Shown one piece after another: positions 1 through 9,210 of a DNA stretch of 64,000 bases (the first letter of the stretch is position 1; each line of letters opens with the position of its first letter). The stretch lies in the NCBI RefSeq assembly GCF_002001165.1, contig NZ_MUNQ01000006.1, forward strand, positions 62,001 to 126,000. The letters run 5' to 3'. Under the pieces are notes generated by a model. The model was given only the letters and a program-made list of their open reading frames with translations. It was not told where the DNA came from and searched no databases. This DNA is from Rhodanobacter sp. C05 (GTDB lineage: Bacteria > Pseudomonadota > Gammaproteobacteria > Xanthomonadales > Rhodanobacteraceae). The position numbers and the translations under genes were made by a program.

Positions 1-2
1 TG

Positions 3-806
3 GCACAAAATCTGCGCGATGCGGCGCGTCAGCAGTCGCTGGCTGCGCAGGGGCTGGTATCGAAACAGTCGGCCGAGCAGGCGCTTACACTGGCCGACAG
101 CACGCGCGCCCAGCTCGCGTCGCAGCAGAAACAGGCAGTCTCCGCCGATGCCCAGGTCGTCGGTGCGCAGGTCAATTTCGATTACTGCGTGGTGCGTGCA
201 CCATTCACCGGCGTGATCACCACCAAGGACGCGCAGGTCGGCGAGATCATCTCGCCGTTCTCCGCGGGTGGCGGCTTCACCCGCACCGGCGTCGGTACCA
301 TCGTCGACATGGATTCGCTCGAAGTCGACGTCGATGTCAACGAAGCCTATATCGGCCGGGTCAAACCGGGCATGTCAGCCGAAGCGGTACTGGATGCCTA
401 TCCGGACTGGAAGATTCCCGCCCACGTGATCGCCATCGTACCGGCGGCCGACCGCGGCAAGGCCACCATCAAGGTGCGCGTGGCGCTGGAGAAAAAAGAC
501 GCGCGCATCGTGCCCGACATGGGAGTGCGGGTATCGTTCCTCGAAGTGAAACCGCAGGCCAGCGCGCAAGCACCGCAGGGCGTGCTGGTGCCGGCTACGG
601 CAATCGTGCAGCGCGATGGGCACAGCGTGGTGTTCGTGGTCGAGGGTGAGCAGGCGCATCAGCGCATCGTGAATCCGGCAGCTCAGGCCTATGGCGAGCT
701 GCGTCTGCTGCCGACGGCGGTGAAGCCCGGCGACAGCGTGGTGGTGGCGCCACCGGCAGGGTTGCACGACGGCTCGGATGTCCGGGTCGAACGCGACAAA
801 TCCTGA
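3..806 (+). CDS. Periplasmic adaptor (HlyD/MacA-like), 5' end outside window
   Basis: This is the C-terminal 267 codons of a membrane-fusion adaptor; the reading frame is open to the window edge, so the start and the N-terminal membrane anchor are missing. The visible part begins in a Gln/Ala-rich alpha-hairpin (residues 1-55), passes through the returning lipoyl half (VRAPFTGVIT, a hallmark of HlyD/MacA/AcrA adaptors) and continues into the beta-barrel and membrane-proximal domains. Adaptors of this type link an inner-membrane pump to an outer-membrane channel. The next three genes encode an ABC ATPase and two permeases on the same strand, so the likely partner is a MacB-like ABC exporter rather than an RND pump. 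The substrate is unknown. Confidence 0.9.
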   Translation, partial: AQNLRDAARQQSLAAQGLVSKQSAEQALTLADSTRAQLASQQKQAVSADAQVVGAQVNFDYCVVRAPFTGVITTKDAQVGEIISPFSAGGGFTRTGVGTIVDMDSLEVDVDVNEAYIGRVKPGMSAEAVLDAYPDWKIPAHVIAIVPAADRGKATIKVRVALEKKDARIVPDMGVRVSFLEVKPQASAQAPQGVLVPATAIVQRDGHSVVFVVEGEQAHQRIVNPAAQAYGELRLLPTAVKPGDSVVVAPPAGLHDGSDVRVERDKS

Positions 807-884
807 TGCTGTCGTCGATCTGCCGCTGCCTCATTCGTCGATATACGGTCGAGCCAACAGATTCCTAATCTTCATCGGAGAAAC

Positions 885-1574
885 ATGATGGGTACATTGA
901 TCGATATCCAGAATCTCGCCAAGGCCTACGAGCGCGGCAAGCAGAAGGTCGAAGTGCTGCACCACGTCAACCTGGCGATCGCCGAAGGTGATTTCCTGGC
1001 GCTGATGGGGCCGTCCGGTTCCGGCAAGACCACCTTGCTGAACCTGATCGGCGGACTGGACACACCAAGCGCTGGAAGCATCACCGTAGGTGGCCAGCGC
1101 ATCGATCAGCTGGGCGGTGGTGCGCTGGCGAAGTGGCGCGCATCGAACGTTGGATTTGTCTTCCAGTTCTACAACCTGATGCCGATGCTGTCGGCGCAGC
1201 GCAATGTCGAGTTGCCGCTGCTGCTGACCAAGCTCTCCGGTGCCCAGCGCAGAAAGAACGCTTCGATCGCCTTGCAGCTGGTGGGCCTGGCTGATCGCGC
1301 CAGCCACAAGCCGAGCGAGTTGTCCGGCGGTCAGCAACAGCGCGTGGCGATCGCCCGCGCCATTGTTTCCGACCCGACCCTGCTGGTCTGCGACGAGCCG
1401 ACCGGCGACCTGGATCGCCAGTCGGCGGAAGATGTGCTCGGCCTGCTGCAGCAGCTCAACCGCGAACACGGCAAGACCATCGTGATGGTCACCCACGATC
1501 CGAAGGCAGCCGAATACGCCAGCCACACGCTGCATCTGGACAAGGGCACCCTGGTCGAACAGGCAACGGCGTGA
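885..1574 (+). CDS. ABC exporter ATP-binding protein (MacB/LolD-like)
   Basis: This 229-residue stand-alone ABC ATPase carries a full motif set: Walker A GPSGSGKT (42-49), Q-loop FQFYNLMP (93-100), signature LSGGQQQR (146-153), Walker B LLVCDE (166-171) followed by the D-loop, and the switch histidine in VTHD (about 204). The sequence is typical of the LolD/MacB (type VII) group that powers FtsX-like permeases. An ATCGGAGAA ribosome site precedes two overlapping in-frame ATGs (885 and 888); either could be used. It lies 78 bp after the adaptor gene and 10 bp before the first permease, so one operon is likely. It would energise export or mechanotransmission across the envelope. Confidence 0.93.
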   Translation: MMGTLIDIQNLAKAYERGKQKVEVLHHVNLAIAEGDFLALMGPSGSGKTTLLNLIGGLDTPSAGSITVGGQRIDQLGGGALAKWRASNVGFVFQFYNLMPMLSAQRNVELPLLLTKLSGAQRRKNASIALQLVGLADRASHKPSELSGGQQQRVAIARAIVSDPTLLVCDEPTGDLDRQSAEDVLGLLQQLNREHGKTIVMVTHDPKAAEYASHTLHLDKGTLVEQATA

Positions 1575-1584
1575 GGACACTACG

Positions 1585-2751
1585 ATGAAATATCTTCATC
1601 TGATCTGGGCCGCGCTGTTCCGGCGCAAGACCCGCACGATACTCACCCTGGTATCGATCATCGCCGCGTTCCTGCTGTTCGGCATGCTCGATGCGGTTCG
1701 CACGGGATTCGACCAGGCCGGCAACAGCGCGAATGGTGCCGAGCGGCTGCAGACTGGCTCCAGGCTTTCCTTCATCCAGACCCTGCCGCAGTCGCTCGAA
1801 GCACGGATCGCGCAGGTACCAGGCGTGAAGATGGTGACCTATGCGAACTGGTTCGGCGGCGCCTACCAGGATCCGCACAATCAGGTCTTCAGCTTTGCGG
1901 TGGAGCCGAATTACCTCGATCTCTATCCGGAGATGGAAGTGAGCCCGGCCGAGCGCAAGGCGTTCGACGATACCCGCACCGGAGCGCTGGTCGGCGAAAA
2001 GCTGGCCGAGCGATTCCACTGGAAGGTGGGCGACAAGATCCCGATGCAGTCGACGATCTTCCCGAACCACGAAGGCAGCAAGAACTGGACGTTCGACATC
2101 GTCGGCATCCTGCATTCGAAGGACAAGAAGGCCGGTGGTTTCTACGACCAGATGTTCCTGCTGAACTGGAAGTACTTCGACGAGACCACGCCATACAACC
2201 GCGGCACGGTGGGCTGGTATGTCACGCGCGTCACCGACGTCAACCAGGCCGATCGCGTGGCCAAGGCGATCGATGCGATTTCGGCCAACTCCGATCATGA
2301 AACCCGCACGCAGACGGAAGCGGCGGCCACGGCCAGCTGGATGAAGCAGCTGGCCGACATCGGTCTGATCGTCAGCTCGATCATGGGCGCGGTGTTCTTC
2401 ACCCTGCTGCTGCTGTCGGGCAACACCATGATGCAGGCGGTGCGCGAGCGTACCTCCGAACTGGCAGTGCTGAAGACGATCGGTTTTTCCAGCCATAGCG
2501 TGCTGGCGATGGTGCTGGCCGAGTCGGTGCTGCTGCTGTTGCTCGGCGGTGTACTGGGTCTTGGTCTGGCGATGCTGATGGTGGGCGGTATCCAGTCGAA
2601 GATGGGTGGCGCGATACCGATGGCCCCGCTGGATGCGGGCATCTGGACGCACGGGTTGCTGCTGATGATCGCGGTCGGCCTGCTGGTCGGCGCGTTGCCG
2701 GCGATCCGCGCGATGCGTCTGAATATCGTCGATGCACTGGCCGGACGCTGA
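1585..2751 (+). CDS. ABC transporter permease, FtsX/MacB type (first)
   Basis: This 388-residue inner-membrane protein has the MacB-type plan: a first membrane helix (about 17-37) after a short basic N-terminus, a large periplasmic domain (about 40-255), then three C-terminal helices (about 262-290, 305-340, 350-378). The segment around RERTSELAVLKTIGFS is the cytoplasmic coupling region characteristic of FtsX-fold permeases. The ATPase is encoded separately upstream, unlike canonical MacB, where ATPase and permease are fused. The gene starts 10 bp after the ATPase stop with GAGGACACTACG before the ATG. It probably forms a heterodimer with the next gene product. Substrate unknown. Confidence 0.92.
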   Translation: MKYLHLIWAALFRRKTRTILTLVSIIAAFLLFGMLDAVRTGFDQAGNSANGAERLQTGSRLSFIQTLPQSLEARIAQVPGVKMVTYANWFGGAYQDPHNQVFSFAVEPNYLDLYPEMEVSPAERKAFDDTRTGALVGEKLAERFHWKVGDKIPMQSTIFPNHEGSKNWTFDIVGILHSKDKKAGGFYDQMFLLNWKYFDETTPYNRGTVGWYVTRVTDVNQADRVAKAIDAISANSDHETRTQTEAAATASWMKQLADIGLIVSSIMGAVFFTLLLLSGNTMMQAVRERTSELAVLKTIGFSSHSVLAMVLAESVLLLLLGGVLGLGLAMLMVGGIQSKMGGAIPMAPLDAGIWTHGLLLMIAVGLLVGALPAIRAMRLNIVDALAGR

Positions 2752-2762
2752 GGAGAACGAGC

Positions 2763-4037
2763 ATGTTCCTGCATTTTCTGATGTTGTTGTTTTCCACTCT
2801 CGCGCTGGTGTCGGCGGTTTTCCTGGCGATCTGGATGCTGCTGACCCGGCAGGGCAGGCAGGCGGTTTCGATCACGTCGGTCGGCATCAGCACGCTCAGG
2901 CAGCGACTCGGCATGTCGTCAGTGATCGTGGTGGGTATCGCCGGCGTGGTGGCCGTACTGGTCGCGTTGCTGGCGATGAGCGACGGCTACCGCGAGACAC
3001 TGAACAAGACCGGCAGCGCCGATACCGCCATCGTGATGCGTGGCGCCTCTGCCTCCGAAGTGATGTCGGTGCTCGATCACGACAGTGTCACCCTGATCCC
3101 GCAGGCCGTCGGCATCGCCAAGGATGCGAAGGGGCAGCCGATCGCCTCGCCCGAACTGGTGGTCGCGGCCAACCTGCCGCTGAAAGGCGGCAGCGCGGAC
3201 GACGAGGGCAGCGTGCAGCTGCGTGGCGTCGGTGAGCAGGCCTGGGCGGTACGGCCGAACCTGAAGATCATCGAGGGCCGCAAGTTCACCCCCGGCATGC
3301 GCGAGCTGATTGTCGGCAAGGGCGCGGCGAAGCAGTTCGCCGGACTGGAACCGGGTCACGAGATCCGTCTCGGCAGCCAGATGTGGACCGTGGTCGGCGT
3401 GTTCGCCTCCGGCGATGCGATGGACTCCGAGGTATGGGGCGACGCCGGCGTGGTGGCCGACACCTATCGCCGCGGCAGCAGCCGCGCGTCGGTTACCGTG
3501 AAGCTGGCCGATCCCAAGGCGTTCGATGCCTTCAAGACCGAGCTGGAAGCGAATCCGCAACTCAAGGTCGATGTCAGTACCACGCTGGACTATTTCAGCA
3601 AGCAGTCCGAAGGCATGAGTACCTTCCTCACCGTGATCGGTATCGTGGTGGGATCGATCATGGCGATCGGCGCGATCTTCGGCGCACTCAACTGCATGTT
3701 CGCCGCGGTCGCGGCACGTGCGCGCGAGATTGCCACGCTGCGCGCGATCGGCTTCCGCGGCCTGCCTGTGGTGGTGGCGGTGATGCTGGAAACCATGTTG
3801 CTGGCCCTGCTCGGTGGCTTGATCGGTGGTGTGCTGGCATGGCTGATCTTCAACGGCTACAGCGCCTCCACGCTGGCCGCCGGCACGGTCGGCAAGCTCA
3901 GCTTCGAGCTCAAGGTCTCGGCGGAACTGCTGTGGGTCGGTTTGCTGTGGGCGCTCACGATCGGCTTCATCGGCGGCCTGTTTCCCGCCGTGCGTGCGGC
4001 GCGGCTGCCGGTGACCACAGCGTTGCGCGAGCTATGA
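2763..4037 (+). CDS. ABC transporter permease, FtsX/MacB type (second)
   Basis: This 424-residue protein is the second FtsX-like permease of the operon, 11 bp behind the first and with a GAGGAGAACGAGC ribosome site. It has one N-terminal helix, a cytoplasmic loop, a further helix (about 55-78), a MacB-type periplasmic domain (about 80-280) and three C-terminal helices. AREIATLRAIGF marks the coupling helix region. It has an additional N-terminal segment compared with its neighbour, so the pair is probably an asymmetric heterodimer. The operon reads adaptor, ATPase, permease, permease, and fits a four-component exporter whose outer-membrane channel is not in view. Confidence 0.92.
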   Translation: MFLHFLMLLFSTLALVSAVFLAIWMLLTRQGRQAVSITSVGISTLRQRLGMSSVIVVGIAGVVAVLVALLAMSDGYRETLNKTGSADTAIVMRGASASEVMSVLDHDSVTLIPQAVGIAKDAKGQPIASPELVVAANLPLKGGSADDEGSVQLRGVGEQAWAVRPNLKIIEGRKFTPGMRELIVGKGAAKQFAGLEPGHEIRLGSQMWTVVGVFASGDAMDSEVWGDAGVVADTYRRGSSRASVTVKLADPKAFDAFKTELEANPQLKVDVSTTLDYFSKQSEGMSTFLTVIGIVVGSIMAIGAIFGALNCMFAAVAARAREIATLRAIGFRGLPVVVAVMLETMLLALLGGLIGGVLAWLIFNGYSASTLAAGTVGKLSFELKVSAELLWVGLLWALTIGFIGGLFPAVRAARLPVTTALREL

Positions 4038-4070
4038 TCGACATGGGTTGATTGCTGCGGGGAGGCAGGG

Positions 4071-5138
4071 ATGCGTCAGGGACGATGGCTGGTCGTGCTG
4101 CTGGGTTTTGTGTTGTGCGGTTGCACGACCTTTGTGGCGCATAAGATCGAGCGGCCAGGACACGACAACAGGCAGCAGCTGGCGTGGCTTCGGCAGCTAT
4201 TGAAGCAAGCCGATTTCCAGTTCGACGCCATGCAGACACGGCAGGGTGTGCGCATGGCCTACTGGTACGGCGAGCCGCGCGCGTACGACCTCAGGGTCAA
4301 CGTGCAGGAGCTGCGCAAGGATCATCACTACAGCCTCAGCTTCGGTTTCAAGTTCGGTGTCGAGCAGGGCAACGCGCCCGTGCTGCCCGCACGCGGCAGC
4401 GTGATCCTGCTGCATCCCTGGGGCATGGAAGGTTCAGCGCTGACGAACTGGGCACTACTGTTCGCCAATGCTGGTTATACGGTGGTGATGCCCGACCTGC
4501 GCAGCCATGGCAAGTCGGCTGATGTACCGGTGGGCTATGGTCCGCGCGAGGCGGATGACATCGTCGATCTGGTACACGATCTGCGGGCAGCGAACCGGTT
4601 GCCTGGTCCGCTGTATCTGTTCGGGGTTTCCTACGGCGGCACGGTGGCGCTGTTCACCGCGCCGAAGCTGACGGACGTGCAGGGCGTGATCGCGCTTGAG
4701 CCGTACGCCAATGCCGCCGCAGTCATCCGCCGCGCCCCGGCCAGTGGCTTGTTCGGTTATCGCTGGCTGGCGTCATGGGTACGCCCGCGCGAGGTGGATC
4801 ATGCGATCCAGCGTGCGAGCAGACAGCTCGGTGTCGATCTGGCGCAGATCGATCCAGGCGCTGCGCTGGCGCACACGCCGTCATGCGTATTGATCCTGCG
4901 TGGCGCCGAGGACAACCTGATTGCGGGCGATGCCTTGAGCGAGCTGGCCCGACGCTCGCCACGTGCCAGCTATGTGGAGGTGTCGGAGGAAGGGCATTTG
5001 AACCTGCCGTTGCGCACCGATCGCCTGTTTCCACCGATGCTCAACTGGATGCAGGCGTTGCCGGCAGGCGGTAGCCAGGACTGTCCGACCTTCGCGTCGC
5101 TACCTTTCGCCACGGCATCACCGACGGTGCACAAGTGA
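4071..5138 (+). CDS. Alpha/beta-hydrolase, predicted lipoprotein
   Basis: This is a 355-residue serine hydrolase. The N-terminus is a lipoprotein signal with the lipobox LCGC (Cys18), so the mature protein should be anchored in the envelope. The hydrolase core begins near residue 108 (VILLHPWG, oxyanion region); the nucleophile elbow is GVSYGG with Ser187. A late Asp (RGAEDN) and His (EEGHLN) complete a plausible triad. It follows the ABC operon by 33 bp with a GGGGAGGCAGGG ribosome site and could be co-transcribed. Substrate and link to the transporter are not evident. Its downstream neighbour is convergent. Confidence 0.85.
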   Translation: MRQGRWLVVLLGFVLCGCTTFVAHKIERPGHDNRQQLAWLRQLLKQADFQFDAMQTRQGVRMAYWYGEPRAYDLRVNVQELRKDHHYSLSFGFKFGVEQGNAPVLPARGSVILLHPWGMEGSALTNWALLFANAGYTVVMPDLRSHGKSADVPVGYGPREADDIVDLVHDLRAANRLPGPLYLFGVSYGGTVALFTAPKLTDVQGVIALEPYANAAAVIRRAPASGLFGYRWLASWVRPREVDHAIQRASRQLGVDLAQIDPGAALAHTPSCVLILRGAEDNLIAGDALSELARRSPRASYVEVSEEGHLNLPLRTDRLFPPMLNWMQALPAGGSQDCPTFASLPFATASPTVHK

Positions 5139-5239
5139 GTGTGAGGCGAAGCAGCTGCAACCGGCCCGGCATCGATAGGCCATCTGCAGCGGAATGAGGA
5201 TGTGGCCGGCCAGGTCGTGCGCCTTCGGTCAGCCAGTGG

Positions 5240-5824
5240 TTATTCGCGCTCGGGCCGCTCACGCACTGGGTGCTTGCTCAGTTTGCGCTGCAGGGTGCGC
5301 CGATGCATGCCGAGACGACGCGCGGTTTCGGAGATGTTGCCGTCGCATTCGGTGAGCACGCGCTGGATGTGCTCCCACTCCAGCCGGCGCAGCGCCAGCG
5401 GGGCCTCGGGCGTATCCGGCAACTCATGCTCATCGGGGTCGCTGCTGTCGCCGTCGAGCAGTGCGCGTACCACCGCATCGGCATCGACCGGTTTGGCCAG
5501 GTAGTCGTGGGCGCCGCGCTTGATTGCCTCCACCGCGGTGGCGATCGAGGCGTAGCCGGTCAGCAGCAACACGCGCAGGTCGGGAACCAGGCTATGCAGC
5601 TCGGGAATCAACCGCAGGCCATTCTCCTCGCCCAGCTTGAGATCAAGCACGCAGTAGCGTGGGTGTTGCCGACGCGTCAGTGCGCGTGCCTCGTCGAAGT
5701 TGGTTGCGGTGATCACCTCGAAGCCGCGCGAGACCAGTGCGCGTGCCAGTACGCGCACGAAGGTGGCGTCATCGTCGACCAGCAACAGCGGGCGCGTTGT
5801 GGCGGCGTGGGGCAACTCGGTCAT
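5240..5824 (-). CDS. regA: RegA/PrrA/ActR-type redox response regulator
   Basis: This two-domain regulator has 194 residues. The receiver domain has the acidic pocket DDD (17-19), phospho-acceptor Asp61 in VLDLKLGEENGL, the switch Thr in LLLTGYAS and Lys in AKPVD. A short linker leads to a Fis-type helix-turn-helix (NISETARRLGMHRRTLQRKL) that matches the RegA/PrrA/ActR family and its length. I place the start at the ATG at 5824, because GAGGAA lies eight bases upstream and the receiver domain begins directly after it; the frame is open further upstream but without domain content. The gene follows the sensor kinase gene by 84 bp on the same strand. In known systems RegA controls respiration, redox balance and carbon or nitrogen metabolism. 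Confidence 0.92.
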   Translation of the reverse strand: MTELPHAATTRPLLLVDDDATFVRVLARALVSRGFEVITATNFDEARALTRRQHPRYCVLDLKLGEENGLRLIPELHSLVPDLRVLLLTGYASIATAVEAIKRGAHDYLAKPVDADAVVRALLDGDSSDPDEHELPDTPEAPLALRRLEWEHIQRVLTECDGNISETARRLGMHRRTLQRKLSKHPVRERPERE

Positions 5825-5908
5825 CGCAGTGGTTCCTCGAAGTGGCGCAGTACCCATTCTTGCCGGATGCGACAACGCATGCACGTGTGGCGTCGTGTCG
5901 CAGGGCAC

Positions 5909-7192
5909 TTACTGCTCCGCGATGACGGCCAGCGGCAGACGCAGGCATACTTCGGCGCCGTGCTCGGTATTGCCCGCAGTCAGCGTGCCGTTCAGGCGTT
6001 CAGCGGTGGCCTCGGCCAGTGCCAGGCCAATGCCCAGACCGGTCTGCTTCTGCGAGTGGCCGAGCGATAGAGGTTCGCCACCGGCGCCAAAACCCGGACC
6101 GTGATCGCGTATGCGCAACTGCAGCCAGCCGGCATCGCGGGCGACCTGCAGCAGCACCACGTGCGAGTCAAGGCTGGCCGAGGCATCGGCCGCGTTGTTG
6201 AGCAGGTTGAGCAGGGCGTGGCGCAGGCCCGGCGGCGTGCGCAACACGGTCTGCGCGGTGGCCTCGTCCAGCTCCAGGGTCAGCTCCGCCTCCGGGCGCA
6301 GCAGCTGGAAGCGTTCCAGGCAGCCGTGAATGAATTGCTTCACGCTGAGCCGCTCCGGTTCCTGCGACAGCTGCGCCTTGCCGAACGCGATCATCTCGCG
6401 CAGGATCGTTCGGCAGCGATCGACCTGGCCTTCGAGCAGTGCCAGATCCTCGGTCAGCAGCGCATCGCCGGCGTGCTCGCGGCGCAGCTCGGGCAGCAGG
6501 GTGCGCATCGTCGACAACGGTGTGTTGAGTTCATGCGCGGCACCGGCAGCCTGGGTGGCGATGGCCAGGATGCCTTCGTCGCGCAGCGCGCGTTCGCGCA
6601 CGCGCTGCACTTCCAGCTGCTGCACGCGCAGCGCATGTGCCAGCCGGTTGATGAAGAAGCCCAGCAGCAGCGCGCTGATCACGAAGTTCACGCCCATGCC
6701 GGCCACGTGCAGCGAGAAGCCGCCGTGGAGCTCGCCGTGCATCGGCATCGGTAGCGGAACATGCCAGTAAAGCAGGATCACATAGGCGACGCCGGCCAGT
6801 GCGGCCACCGCCAGGATCGCGCGTACCGACAATGCTGCCGCACTCAGCGCAATCGGCACCAGCAGCAAGGTGATGAACGGATTGCTGGCGCCGCCGGTGA
6901 AGTACAACAGGTAGCCGAGTACCAGTGTGTCGGCAGCGATGTGGCCGATGGTCTCCCACTCGCTCATCGGCCATGGCTGGCGTAGCCGCCATGCCGCAAA
7001 CACCGAGAATACCGCCAGCAGGCCGATGCCGAGCAGCAGCGGCAGCAGCGGTATGTCGAGCTGCATCCACCAGGCGCAGACCAGCACGGCTACGCTCTGC
7101 CCGGCAATCGCGCAGAGCCTGAGCCAGGCCAGCGTGCGGGTCAGCGCGAACGGCCCGATGCGTTGGGCGGGACGATTCGGCATGGCGATCAT
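5909..7192 (-). CDS. regB: RegB/PrrB-type redox sensor histidine kinase
   Basis: This 427-residue membrane histidine kinase has about six N-terminal helices. Three family-specific marks are present: the ubiquinone-sensing motif GGASNPF (100-106) in the membrane domain; the H-box GAAHELNTPLSTM with phospho-acceptor His220; and Cys260, exactly 40 residues after that His, the same spacing as His225/Cys265 in Rhodobacter RegB, where the cysteine is a redox switch. N-, G1- and G2-boxes of the HATPase_c domain follow (NLLNNAADAS, DHGPGFG, GLGIGLALA). Two near-terminal ATGs are possible (7192 or 7183). The partner regulator lies 84 bp downstream. It probably senses quinone or thiol redox state and phosphorylates the neighbouring regulator. 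Confidence 0.93.
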   Translation of the reverse strand: MIAMPNRPAQRIGPFALTRTLAWLRLCAIAGQSVAVLVCAWWMQLDIPLLPLLLGIGLLAVFSVFAAWRLRQPWPMSEWETIGHIAADTLVLGYLLYFTGGASNPFITLLLVPIALSAAALSVRAILAVAALAGVAYVILLYWHVPLPMPMHGELHGGFSLHVAGMGVNFVISALLLGFFINRLAHALRVQQLEVQRVRERALRDEGILAIATQAAGAAHELNTPLSTMRTLLPELRREHAGDALLTEDLALLEGQVDRCRTILREMIAFGKAQLSQEPERLSVKQFIHGCLERFQLLRPEAELTLELDEATAQTVLRTPPGLRHALLNLLNNAADASASLDSHVVLLQVARDAGWLQLRIRDHGPGFGAGGEPLSLGHSQKQTGLGIGLALAEATAERLNGTLTAGNTEHGAEVCLRLPLAVIAEQ

Positions 7193-7214
7193 CCGTGCTA
7201 GCGGGTGATCCGAG

Positions 7215-7243
7215 CGGCCGGTCGTGCGTGGCGCGACCGGCCG
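7215..7243 (-). terminator. GC-rich hairpin after the peptide transporter gene
   Basis: A perfect 10-bp stem (CGGCCGGTCG / CGACCGGCCG) with a 9-base loop lies in the 60-bp gap between the peptide transporter stop and regB. There is no T-run, so it may act as an mRNA 3'-end stabiliser or a weak terminator rather than a classical intrinsic terminator. Confidence 0.5.
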
Positions 7244-7252
7244 GGCTGCGGG

Positions 7253-8851
7253 TCAGGGCGCGTTGAATTCCTCGCTGCGTACAGCAGGCAGCGGAGTGTG
7301 GTTGTTCGCCGGATCGGAATGGCTGGCCGACAGCTTGTTCATCAGCGGCAGCATGACCAGCGCGATCACCACGCAGGCGATGCCGACGAAACCGAGCTTG
7401 TCGAACAGGCTGACGTAGATCGTCAGCGACTGCACCGGATCGGTGATGTCGTCGGGGATGTGCGCGTAATTGGCCACGATGCTGCCGAGGTACTGCGACA
7501 AGCCCACGGCCACGTAGTACGCGCCCATCATGAAGCCGCCCATGCGCGAAGGCACATAGCGGGCGATCATCGCCAGCCCGAGTCCGCTGACCAGCAACTC
7601 GCCCAGCGAATACCAGCCATAACCCCAGACCATCGTCCACGACGACACCTGGCCGGCCACCGCTGCGCTTGCGCCCACGCCATACATGAAGAAACCGACG
7701 GCCACTGCGGCAAAGCCCAGCGCGAACTTCAGTGCGATCGAGGGATCCTTGCCGATGCGGCCGAGCGCGTTGTAGGCGAACACCAGCACTGGGCTCAGGA
7801 CAACGATCCAGATCGCGTTGAGGTTCTGGTATTGCTCGGGAATCCAGTTGAACAGGTGCATCCCGAATACATTGAACGACAGATCCACATTGTGTTGCGC
7901 GAACAGGTTCAGCGAAGTTGCCATCTGCGAGTAGAAGATGAAGAAGAAGATCGTCTGCACGGTCAGCACGAGTGCCGCGATCAGGCCGGCACGCTCGCTG
8001 GGCTTGCTGCTGCGGATCAGGTGCGCGAAAACGCCCAGGATCAGGACGCCGGCGGCATAGACGCAGACCTTCGCCACGGCTTGGCTCTGCAGGATGAACG
8101 CCACGACGAAAATCATCAGGAAGGCCACCCCGAAGACCGGCAGCGCGCGATCCATGTTCATCGGCAGGTCGTCCGCAGGCGAGCCGATGTGCTCGAGCGC
8201 ACGACGCATGAACATGTAATTGAGCAGGCCGAGGATGAGGCCGATCGCACAGACGCCGAACGCGGTGTGCCAGCCCATGGAGTCGCCGTAGCTCGCAGCG
8301 ACCACATTGCGGATCCATGGCGTGGCCGTCATCGAGATCATCGAGCCGATGTTCACCGCCATGTAGTAGATGGTGAAGGCGCTGTCGATCTTGGTGTCGT
8401 CACCCTCGTAGATCTTGCGCACCAGGTTGCCCGCGTTGGGCTTGAAGAAGCCGTTGCCGACCACGATCACGCCAAGCGCGAAATAGGTGAGGTTGGCGGG
8501 GGTCAGCAAGGCCATCAAGCCGCTGCCGCCATCGGTCAGACCCAGCGTCTCCGGCGGGATCCACAGGATGCCGTAGCCGATCGCCAGCACCGTCGCGCCA
8601 ATCAGCATGGTGCGACGCGTACCCAGCAGCTTGTCGCCGACCCAGCCACCGATCGCCGGCGTGGCGTAGATCAGTGCCGCCGCCGCACCCCAGACCAGGT
8701 TGGCCTTGGTGTCGATAAAGCCAAGTTTCTTCATCAGAAACGTGACCATCAATACCTGCATGCCGTAGAAGCCGAAGCGCTCCCACATCTCGATCATGAA
8801 GACGGTAGTGAAGGAGCGCGTCTGGGAGACGGGCGGGTTCTGGATTGCCAT
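7253..8851 (-). CDS. Proton-dependent oligopeptide transporter (POT/PTR family)
   Basis: This 532-residue major-facilitator protein has some 14 hydrophobic segments. The POT signature E-x-x-E-R is present at Glu21-Glu24-Arg25 (EMWERFGFYG), as needed for proton coupling, and the PTR2 motif GGWVGDKLLGTRR follows the second helix. The central helix pair typical of bacterial POTs is present, and length and motifs match DtpA/DtpT-like symporters importing di- and tripeptides. ATG at 8851 is preceded by GGAAAAG. Downstream is a strong hairpin and then regB; upstream is a 359-bp gap facing dgkA, so its promoter probably lies there. Confidence 0.93.
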   Translation of the reverse strand: MAIQNPPVSQTRSFTTVFMIEMWERFGFYGMQVLMVTFLMKKLGFIDTKANLVWGAAAALIYATPAIGGWVGDKLLGTRRTMLIGATVLAIGYGILWIPPETLGLTDGGSGLMALLTPANLTYFALGVIVVGNGFFKPNAGNLVRKIYEGDDTKIDSAFTIYYMAVNIGSMISMTATPWIRNVVAASYGDSMGWHTAFGVCAIGLILGLLNYMFMRRALEHIGSPADDLPMNMDRALPVFGVAFLMIFVVAFILQSQAVAKVCVYAAGVLILGVFAHLIRSSKPSERAGLIAALVLTVQTIFFFIFYSQMATSLNLFAQHNVDLSFNVFGMHLFNWIPEQYQNLNAIWIVVLSPVLVFAYNALGRIGKDPSIALKFALGFAAVAVGFFMYGVGASAAVAGQVSSWTMVWGYGWYSLGELLVSGLGLAMIARYVPSRMGGFMMGAYYVAVGLSQYLGSIVANYAHIPDDITDPVQSLTIYVSLFDKLGFVGIACVVIALVMLPLMNKLSASHSDPANNHTPLPAVRSEEFNAP

Positions 8852-9210
8852 ATCTTTTCCGTGCGTGATTCAAATCGTGACGACGCCAGGGCGCCGCCTG
8901 TGACTTGCGACCCTGAACAGATCACAACCGTCGAAGCGTAACCTATTCGCCATTTCGGTGTAGCTGCACTGCGACATGGAAATTGTACGGCTGGTGCGGG
9001 GTTGGGCAGGTGTATTGCCTGGCGCCGGGTGCTTCAGCCGCCTGAAACGGCGGTGTCTGTGGCATCATCAGCGGCTTGTATGCCTTCCGGAGGGCGTTGC
9101 CCGCCATGTCGATTCTCGAGCTTTCATCGCCTGGCCATATGGCGGCCATGGTCATTCCGACGTATGCCGACCGGCGACAGCCGGCGTTCGCCTGAAGCGG
9201 TCGCATCGAG
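8852..9210. other. 359-bp divergent intergenic region (POT gene / dgkA)
   Basis: No convincing gene is seen; frames open here lack ribosome sites and recognisable content. It should hold the divergent promoters of the peptide transporter and dgkA. A small hairpin GCCGCC-TGAAAC-GGCGG sits near 9038-9054. I could not assign -35/-10 boxes with confidence. Confidence 0.5.

Noticed and set aside
6531-8318. Long minus-strand frame overlapping regB and the peptide transporter gene
   Set aside because: Frame-shifted shadow of two genuine genes; Arg/Ala/Pro-rich without any motif.
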